A stretch of 5,749 nucleotides of DNA from positions 1 through 5,749 of the forward strand of contig JADWMI010000162.1 in assembly GCA_015767395.1 (NCBI GenBank), given 5' to 3'. The position numbers and the translations under genes were made by a program. The notes under the pieces were generated by a model. The model had not been told where the DNA came from and searched no databases. It was given only the letters and a program-made list of their open reading frames with translations. Every line of letters begins with the position of its first letter. Positions within the stretch are counted from its first letter, which is position 1. Source of the DNA: Bacteroidota bacterium (GTDB lineage: Bacteria > Bacteroidota > Bacteroidia > Flavobacteriales > Flavobacteriaceae). Positions 1 to 4,665 of this stretch are shown in pieces.

Positions 1-35
1 ATTATCATAAAGTGTACTAATTAAAATTTAATATT

Positions 36-548
36 ATGAAAAAATTAATCTTTGGTTTGGTTATTCTTGGATTAACCATCCAGGCCTATGCTCAGGAAAT
101 ACAAACAGAAAAATTATCTGAAGTTGTTATTGCTGCTACAAATTATAAATATTTAAGCAAAACAGGTTTAGAAAATGCTTCAGTTCCTGTAGCATTATTA
201 CAACAAAAAGTGGCGAGTTACGATATTAAAAAAGCTGACTTTTATAATGATGAATACGATTCTTATGTTGTTTCATTTTATATCCCAGAAGGAAGGATAC
301 TTGCTGCCTATGATAAAGATGGTAATATTTTAAGAACTGTTGAAAGGTTTACAGATGTAACACTTCCAAAAGAGGTTTATACCAGTATAGCAAAACAGTA
401 TCCAAATTGGCGTTTTGAAAAAGATGTTTACTTGGTGAATTATCATGATAGTAGTGGTGGTAAGATTACCAAGAAGTATAAAATAACTTTGGTAAATGGC
501 AATAAACGTATTAAAGTAAAATGTGATGCAGAAGGAAATTTCCTATAG
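36..548 (+). CDS. Secreted PepSY-like (beta-lactamase-inhibitor-fold type) small protein
   Basis: A 170-residue exported protein of unknown function. Residues 1-19 are a clear Sec signal peptide: Lys-Lys, a hydrophobic core, then Ala-Tyr-Ala before Gln20, fitting signal peptidase I, so the mature protein is probably periplasmic or outer-surface. Residues about 75-170 have the pattern of the PepSY-like family: strands, an 'AAYDKDGNIL' turn (90-99), a helix beginning 'LPKEVYTSIAKQYPNW' (110-125), then strands ending in 'CDAEGNFL' (163-170). Such domains usually bind or inhibit other proteins; no catalytic residues are evident. Just after the signal peptide, 'LSEVVIAATNY' (27-37) resembles the segment that opens SusC/TonB-dependent receptor plugs. 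I recall close homologues in flavobacteria labelled nicotinate-nucleotide adenylyltransferase, but the HxGH nucleotidyl-transfer motif is absent and the protein is secreted, so that label looks wrong. The ATG at 36 gives a complete signal peptide. The gene is monocistronic at its 3' end, closed by the terminator at 560-594. Confidence 0.85.
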   Translation: MKKLIFGLVILGLTIQAYAQEIQTEKLSEVVIAATNYKYLSKTGLENASVPVALLQQKVASYDIKKADFYNDEYDSYVVSFYIPEGRILAAYDKDGNILRTVERFTDVTLPKEVYTSIAKQYPNWRFEKDVYLVNYHDSSGGKITKKYKITLVNGNKRIKVKCDAEGNFL

Positions 549-559
549 TTTAGACATTT

Positions 560-594
560 AAGAAGTTGTCTGTAAAGGCAACTTCTTTTTTTTT
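560..594 (+). terminator. Intrinsic (rho-independent) terminator
   Basis: The arms AAGAAGTTG (560-568) and CAACTTCTT (579-587) pair perfectly over 9 bp. The stem can grow by a T-G wobble and a C-G pair, leaving a 6-base loop (571-576). An uninterrupted T run follows to 594. It begins 11 bases after the stop codon of the secreted protein gene. This is the clearest terminator in the window. Confidence 0.85.
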
Positions 595-617
595 AGTAAT
601 ATTATTAATAAGTAATA

Positions 618-1253
618 ATGAAAACACTTTCTTATTTATTTTTCATAGTTGTATTCATTAGTTGCTCTTCAACTAAAATAACTGATAGTTGGCGAAACCC
701 TGAATATTTGCACTACCAACCCAATAAAGTATTATTATTAGGTGTAACAAATAATTTAACCGCTCGAATAATATATGAAGAAAAATTAAAAGAAGTGTTT
801 ACAGATAGAGGTATGCAAGCGGTTGAAAGTTACCAAGTATTTACGCCTACTTTTACAAGTTTAGAACAAACAGAAGAAGGTATACAAAAGGAGATTGATA
901 CATTGTCAAAACAAGGGTTTGATGCTATTTTAATTGCGACGGTAAAAGGAGTTGAAAAGAAAGTTGCTTATAATAGTTCTTATTATGGATACCCAACTAA
1001 TTCAAGACGATTTGGACATTACTATTATTTGAACCAAGAAATTTATTATAACAATCGTTTTTACGATAATTATAAAGTATATCACATTGAAATATCATTA
1101 TTTAATTTAATAAATAATACTGAAAAATCCTTAGTATGGGTTGCGTCATATGATATTGTTGACCCTCAAAAAATTAATGCTACAATTAAGGATTGTGTAA
1201 ATGCACTAGAAACTTCGTTAGAAGAGGAAGGCTTTATTCCAACTTACCAATAA
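618..1253 (+). CDS. Lipoprotein of unknown function with Tyr-rich segment
   Basis: A 211-residue predicted lipoprotein. The N-terminus is a short hydrophobic signal with a lipobox-like 'FISC' and the lipidated cysteine at residue 16. Phe at -3 is not the classical Leu but is tolerated in Bacteroidota. The residues after Cys (Ser-Ser-Thr-Lys) lack the acidic export signal known for surface-exposed Bacteroidota lipoproteins, so I infer it faces the periplasm. Residues 36-110 alternate strands and helices: 'KVLLLGVTNN' (37-46), a helix around 50-64, then 'GFDAILIATVKGVEKK' (100-115). This loosely recalls lipoproteins with a DUF4136- or CsgG/TolB-N-like fold, but I cannot assign a family. Residues 118-155 hold 12 tyrosines with many Asn and Arg, probably a loop. 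Residues 156-205 return to an ordered strand-helix pattern. The start codon lies only 23 bases after the upstream terminator T run, leaving almost no room for its own promoter. Confidence 0.8.
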   Translation: MKTLSYLFFIVVFISCSSTKITDSWRNPEYLHYQPNKVLLLGVTNNLTARIIYEEKLKEVFTDRGMQAVESYQVFTPTFTSLEQTEEGIQKEIDTLSKQGFDAILIATVKGVEKKVAYNSSYYGYPTNSRRFGHYYYLNQEIYYNNRFYDNYKVYHIEISLFNLINNTEKSLVWVASYDIVDPQKINATIKDCVNALETSLEEEGFIPTYQ

Positions 1254-1285
1254 CTTAATGTACTTATATTTTAGTTGTTCTCCTT

Positions 1286-1324
1286 AAGAAGTAATATAGA
1301 TATCATTTTTTGCTTCTTTATTTT
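1286..1324 (+). terminator. Probable weak intrinsic terminator
   Basis: AAGAAGTAA (1286-1294) pairs with TTGCTTCTT (1310-1318) over 9 bp with one U-G wobble, around a 15-base loop, and is followed by a T-rich stretch (TATTTT). It starts 33 bases after the stop codon of the lipoprotein gene, a usual position. The large loop, the AT-rich stem and the interrupted T run make it weaker than the one at 560-594. If it works, the mla operon needs its own promoter between here and 1395. Confidence 0.42.
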
Positions 1325-1368
1325 GATATATATCATTTTTATTAAAATATAACAATTGTATATTTATT

Positions 1369-1392
1369 AAGTGAATCTTAAAAAATTCACTT
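1369..1392 (+). promoter_or_regulatory. Leader stem-loop abutting the mlaE start codon
   Basis: AAGTGAAT (1369-1376) is a perfect 8-bp inverse complement of ATTCACTT (1385-1392), with an 8-base loop. The 3' arm ends two bases before the ATG at 1395, so in mRNA it would enclose the ribosome landing zone. A second copy of the 3' arm sequence, TTCACTT, lies at 1403-1409 just inside the gene, offering an alternative pairing for the 5' arm. A role in translational control is inference; AT-rich inverted repeats this short also arise by chance. Confidence 0.3.
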
Positions 1393-1394
1393 TC

Positions 1395-2171
1395 ATGACA
1401 CTTTCACTTAAAATATCACAAAACATTCAAGCTTTTTTCCAGGAAATTGGGGAACTCTCGTATTTTGCCATACGTTTTTTTAAAGAAGCTCTTAAAAAAC
1501 CTTTTGAGTTTAAAGAATTGCTACGTCAATGTTATAATATGGGAAATAAGTCCCTATTGCTGGTTGGTGTAACAGGGTTTATTTTGGGTTTGGTTTTTAC
1601 ATTACAATCTCGACCAACATTAATGGAATTTGGAGCAGAATCTTGGATGCCATCTATGGTCAGTATTTCAATTGTTAGAGAAATTGGACCTGTAATTATA
1701 GCCCTTATTTGTGCTGGTAAAATAAGCTCTGGTATAGGAGCAGAGCTTGGCTCAATGCGTGTGACAGAACAAATTGATGCCATGGAAGTTTCTGGTACAA
1801 ATCCTTTTAAATATTTAGTGGTAACACGTGTTATGGCAGCAACATTAATGTTGCCATTGCTAATTGTTTTTGGTGATACCATTGCTTTGATCGGCTCCGC
1901 TCTTATTGAAAATTTAAAAGGAGATGTTTCGTTTTTACTGTATTTTAATAAGGTAATCAATGCCTTAAAATTTTCAGATATCATTCCGGCAACTTCAAAA
2001 TCCTTTTTCTTTGGGTTTGCCATTGGTTTGGTGGGGAGTTTTAAAGGATACAACTGTAAAAAGGGAACCGTTGGTGTTGGTGAAGCTTCAAATTCGGCAG
2101 TGGTTTATGCTTCCATGTTATTGTTTATTATAGATTTTATAGCCGTATTTATTTCTGATATTTTCTTTTAA
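1395..2171 (+). CDS. mlaE: MlaE-family permease of an MCE lipid ABC transporter
   Basis: Inner-membrane permease of a Mla-type phospholipid transporter, 258 residues from the ATG at 1395, normal for the family. Residues 8-40 form an amphipathic helix lying on the membrane. Hydrophobic segments follow near 53-70, 88-108, 139-170 (a long pair), 203-217 and 235-256. Family hallmarks are 'VREIGPVI' (94-101), 'GKISSGIGAELGSMRVTEQIDAM' (108-130, containing the conserved E-x-I-D-A segment that contacts the ATPase) and 'NPFKYLVVTRV' (136-146). A GTG at 1371 in the same frame would add eight residues; I prefer the ATG because GTG starts are uncommon in this group, the added residues are not hydrophobic or family-like, and they fall inside an inverted repeat. 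It is the first gene of a tight operon, eight bases before mlaF. In the E. coli complex a MlaE dimer forms the lipid path between MlaD and MlaF; the same role is expected here. Confidence 0.93.
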   Translation: MTLSLKISQNIQAFFQEIGELSYFAIRFFKEALKKPFEFKELLRQCYNMGNKSLLLVGVTGFILGLVFTLQSRPTLMEFGAESWMPSMVSISIVREIGPVIIALICAGKISSGIGAELGSMRVTEQIDAMEVSGTNPFKYLVVTRVMAATLMLPLLIVFGDTIALIGSALIENLKGDVSFLLYFNKVINALKFSDIIPATSKSFFFGFAIGLVGSFKGYNCKKGTVGVGEASNSAVVYASMLLFIIDFIAVFISDIFF

Positions 2172-2179
2172 ATTTAATT

Positions 2180-2920
2180 ATGAAAACGCAGCACAGCATA
2201 ACGCCTGTATTAAAAATTAAAGACCTTAAAAAAAGCTTTGGAGACAATCATGTGCTCAATGGTTTTTCAATGGAAATGTATGAAGGTGAAAATTTAGTCA
2301 TCATGGGGAAATCTGGATCTGGAAAATCTGTGATGATAAAATGTTTGGTTGGTCTCCTGCAACCTGATAGTGGTTTTATTGAAATAGAAGAAAATAACTT
2401 GGCAGTATTAGAGCAACAGGAACTCAATATTTTAAGAACCGAAATAGGCTTTCTTTTTCAAGGAAGTGCATTGTACGATTCCATGACCGTACGTGAAAAT
2501 TTGGAATTTCCTTTAAGAAAACAAGACATAAATGCAGCAAAAAAGAACAAGTTGGTAACCGAAACCTTAAACAGTGTTGGCCTACTATCGGCTATAGATT
2601 TAATGCCCGAAGAACTTTCAGGAGGGATGAAAAGAAGAGTTGCATTGGCAAGAGCATTAATATTAAAACCGAACATTATTATTTATGATGAGCCCACCAC
2701 AGGGCTTGATCCAATAACGGCAAAAGAAATTATTGAATTAATGAAAGACATTCAATTAAAATACAAAACATCATCACTCATTATAACCCATGACATAGAT
2801 TGCGCCAGAGTAATTTCAAATAGAATGATTTTATTAATTGATGGCATTAATTACGCAGAAGGCACCTTTAATGAGTTGCAAGTTGCAAAAGACAAAAAGA
2901 TTCAGGCATTTTTCAAATAA
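2180..2920 (+). CDS. mlaF: MlaF-family ABC transporter ATPase
   Basis: Cytoplasmic ATPase that drives the MCE lipid transporter, 246 residues, a full-length single nucleotide-binding domain. All catalytic motifs are present: Walker A 'GKSGSGKS' (43-50), Q-loop Gln94 in 'FLFQGSALYDSMTVREN', signature 'LSGGM' (146-150), Walker B 'IIIYDEP' (166-172, Asp170 and catalytic Glu171), D-loop 'GLDP' (175-178) and H-loop His204 in 'IITHD'. The signature continuing Met-Lys-Arg-Arg ('GGMKRR') and the 'GSALYDSMTV' stretch after the Q-loop are typical of the MlaF/Mkl branch, not of amino-acid or drug importers. It sits between mlaE and mlaD with gaps of eight and five bases, so the three are almost certainly co-transcribed. 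The E. coli partner MlaB, a STAS protein that supports MlaF, is not encoded nearby; Bacteroidota systems may do without it (inference). Confidence 0.95.
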   Translation: MKTQHSITPVLKIKDLKKSFGDNHVLNGFSMEMYEGENLVIMGKSGSGKSVMIKCLVGLLQPDSGFIEIEENNLAVLEQQELNILRTEIGFLFQGSALYDSMTVRENLEFPLRKQDINAAKKNKLVTETLNSVGLLSAIDLMPEELSGGMKRRVALARALILKPNIIIYDEPTTGLDPITAKEIIELMKDIQLKYKTSSLIITHDIDCARVISNRMILLIDGINYAEGTFNELQVAKDKKIQAFFK

Positions 2921-2925
2921 ATACA

Positions 2926-3915
2926 ATGATGAAAAAATCAGACACACAAAAAATAAGACTAGGCCTATTTGTTATTATTAGCACATTGCTATTAATCTCT
3001 TTACTTTATTTTATAGGAAATAAACAAAATCTTTTTGGAAAAACTTTTAGAATAAGCGCTGTTTTTAATAATGTGAATGGTTTAATATTGGGTAATAATG
3101 TGCGTTATTCTGGAATTAATGTAGGGACCGTTAAAAAAATTAATATGATAAACGATACGACCATTTGTGTTGATATGGTTATTGAAGACAAATTTTTAAA
3201 ACATATAAAAAAGAATGCTGTTGCAGCTATAGGATCCGATGGTTTGGTTGGAAGTATGGTTATTAATATTGTTCCAAATAAAGGCAGTTCCTTAAATTTA
3301 TTTCCTGGTGACACTATTAAATCGTTTAGTAAAATTAGTACGAATGATATGCTTTCAACACTAAATACCACCAATGAAAATGCTGCATTGCTTACTTCCG
3401 ATTTATTGAAAATTACAACTGCTATTAATGAGGGTAAAGGCACGTTAGGGATGTTAATTACGGATGAAGAGATGGCGGTTAATTTAAAGAGCACCGCATT
3501 ATATTTAAATAGAACAAGTAAAGCGGCAGCTAAAACAATGGATGATTTACAAAAAATTATTGCAGCCGTAAATTACGACGAAAGTTTTGCGGCCGTATTG
3601 TTAAGTGACTCTATTTCTGCAATGCAATTAAAATCCATTATTAGCAATTTAGAAAAAACGAGTAGTGAAATAGACGCTGTAATTTCAAACATAAACGATG
3701 TAGTTCTTGCAGCCAAAAGTGGTGATGGTTCCATAAACTATATGTTAAATGATACGTTGTTGGTGAAAAACATTGACACTACTATGAAAAATTTAAAGGA
3801 AGGAAGTGTATTGTTAAATGAAAATTTAGAAGCCTTAAAGCATAGTTTTTTGACAAGGAAATATTTCAAAAAACAGGAAAAACAAAAAGCCAAGAATGAG
3901 AAATCAAAAAAGTAG
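2926..3915 (+). CDS. mlaD: MlaD-family MCE-domain lipid-binding subunit
   Basis: Membrane-anchored, periplasm-facing substrate-binding subunit of the transporter, 329 residues. A basic N-terminus precedes one transmembrane helix (about 12-29), and a single MCE domain spans about 40-118. The domain shows the diagnostic 'GLILGNNVRYSGINVGTV' (52-69) and the closing 'GSDGLVGSMVINIVP' (103-117). MCE domains in E. coli MlaD assemble into hexameric rings with a lipid-sized central pore. The protein is much longer than E. coli MlaD (about 180 residues): residues 140-308 are predicted helical and contain a 48-residue repeat annotated separately, and the tail (310-329) is very lysine-rich. Two adjacent ATGs (2926, 2929) are possible starts and differ by one residue. 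No soluble MlaC carrier gene follows, so the long C-terminus may reach across the periplasm or contact an outer-membrane partner; this is inference. Confidence 0.93.
   Translation: MMKKSDTQKIRLGLFVIISTLLLISLLYFIGNKQNLFGKTFRISAVFNNVNGLILGNNVRYSGINVGTVKKINMINDTTICVDMVIEDKFLKHIKKNAVAAIGSDGLVGSMVINIVPNKGSSLNLFPGDTIKSFSKISTNDMLSTLNTTNENAALLTSDLLKITTAINEGKGTLGMLITDEEMAVNLKSTALYLNRTSKAAAKTMDDLQKIIAAVNYDESFAAVLLSDSISAMQLKSIISNLEKTSSEIDAVISNINDVVLAAKSGDGSINYMLNDTLLVKNIDTTMKNLKEGSVLLNENLEALKHSFLTRKYFKKQEKQKAKNEKSKK
3352..3843 (+). repeat. Degenerate 48-residue tandem repeat in the MlaD C-terminus
   Basis: Within MlaD residues 143-306, a gap-free period of 48 residues can be read in about 3.4 copies. 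Equivalent positions include L146/L194/L242/L290, T149/T197/T245/G293, L160/L208/I256/L304, A166/A214/A262, and the short blocks LITD (177-180), LLSD (225-228) and MLND (273-276). Another aligned set is NLKST (186-190), QLKSI (234-238) and NIDTT (282-286). The repeat is visible only at protein level. It implies repeated helical hairpins or a coiled-coil barrel following the MCE ring. Confidence 0.6.
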
Positions 3916-3963
3916 CGTCTAAAATTTTAGCCTAATTATTGGTTTAAACTTAACTATTGGATT

Positions 3964-4464
3964 ATGAAAACAGAACATTTAGAAGAACGGATTAATGATT
4001 ATACAGCATCTATTAAAACAGTTGTTGAAAAAAAGATTTACTGGAAAACACATACTCGTATCTTATTACTTAAAATCTTAAATACGATTGTGAAAAAGTA
4101 TGATATTGGTTGGCGCGTGCAAGAATTGAGTTGGATAAATGCCAACGATGCTGTAAACATAACATTTGATTCTTTTCCACCAGATTTAATTGAAAAAACC
4201 AATCAAATTCCTGCATATCAGTTCATTCAAGGAGGCGCATTGGTTTTTTCACAATCGTATAGTGGAGATGTAATTATTTTTATACTGTTTCCAATTCCAG
4301 AAGTGAATGCAAATAATAATCCCGATACTGACACCGATTTGGCAATTTATACACCGCAAGAATTAACTGAAAAAGTGATTGTAGAAAAAGTAGATGAGTT
4401 TTTAAAAAAAATGATTGAATGGGAAGTACCAACTTTAAAAAATAAAGTAGGTTTCCAAAAGTAA
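3964..4464 (+). CDS. Unrecognised 166-residue cytoplasmic protein next to the mla operon
   Basis: I do not recognise this family. The protein has no signal peptide, lipobox or transmembrane segment, so it should be cytoplasmic. Residues 1-46 look helical and basic-amphipathic ('EERINDYTASIKTVVEKK', then 'RILLLKILNTIVKKY'). Residues 50-112 look like a beta-sheet core: 'WRVQELSWINANDAVNITFDS', then 'GGALVFSQSYSGDVIIFILFPIPE', which has an enzyme-like or ligand-binding feel but no known catalytic motif. An Asn/Asp-rich loop (114-125) is followed by a C-terminal helix ('PQELTEKVIVEKVDEFLKKMIEWE', 131-154). The ATG at 3964 is preceded by 48 non-coding bases after mlaD; no terminator is evident in that gap, so co-transcription with mlaEFD is plausible. 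The order helix, sheet, helix could suit a small regulatory or accessory protein acting on MlaF from the cytoplasmic side, but that is only a positional guess. Confidence 0.75.
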   Translation: MKTEHLEERINDYTASIKTVVEKKIYWKTHTRILLLKILNTIVKKYDIGWRVQELSWINANDAVNITFDSFPPDLIEKTNQIPAYQFIQGGALVFSQSYSGDVIIFILFPIPEVNANNNPDTDTDLAIYTPQELTEKVIVEKVDEFLKKMIEWEVPTLKNKVGFQK

Positions 4465-4665
4465 TTTTTTTATTCCAAAATAATTCAGCAATATAATAAG
4501 ACTATAAAGTATTGTATTTGAAATTATTATTGACTAAATTTAGGTGAAATTTAAATTCATAAATAATTGCTTAAGAAATAACTGTTTAAATTCAGTTTTA
4601 TTTTGTTTTTAAAATCCCTTGAAATTAATTTTATTTTTAGTTAAACATTTGTAAATAAATTATTT

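Noticed and set aside
36..548. Reading the first gene as nicotinate-nucleotide adenylyltransferase
   Set aside because: A clear signal peptide and PepSY-like pattern are present, and the HxGH motif needed by that enzyme is missing.
1359..1366. TATATTTA as a -7 promoter element for mlaE
   Set aside because: There is no TTG at the expected distance upstream and the final G is missing.
1532..2053. 173-codon open frame on the minus strand inside mlaE
   Set aside because: It is antisense to a well-supported permease gene, has no domain or signal I recognise, and its Pro/Ser/Ile-rich composition is what reverse reading of membrane-protein codons gives.
2458..2676. 72-codon minus-strand frame inside mlaF
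   Set aside because: Fully antisense to the ATPase motifs, short, and without recognisable features.
3105..3494. 129-codon minus-strand frame inside mlaD
   Set aside because: Antisense to the MCE domain coding region; its hydrophobic runs are a by-product of the complementary codons.
4512..4542. Possible Bacteroidota promoter for the kinase (TTG 4512-4514, 20-base spacer, TAAATTTA 4535-4542)
   Set aside because: The -7 element lacks the conserved final G, the -33 element is only TTG, and similar matches are easy to find throughout this AT-rich spacer.
4576..4610. Possible terminator after the unknown gene (AACTG 4580-4584 with CAGTT 4593-4597, then a T-rich stretch)
   Set aside because: The stem is only 5 bp without bulges, lies about 115 bases after the stop codon, and the T tract is interrupted. 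This is expected by chance in such AT-rich DNA.
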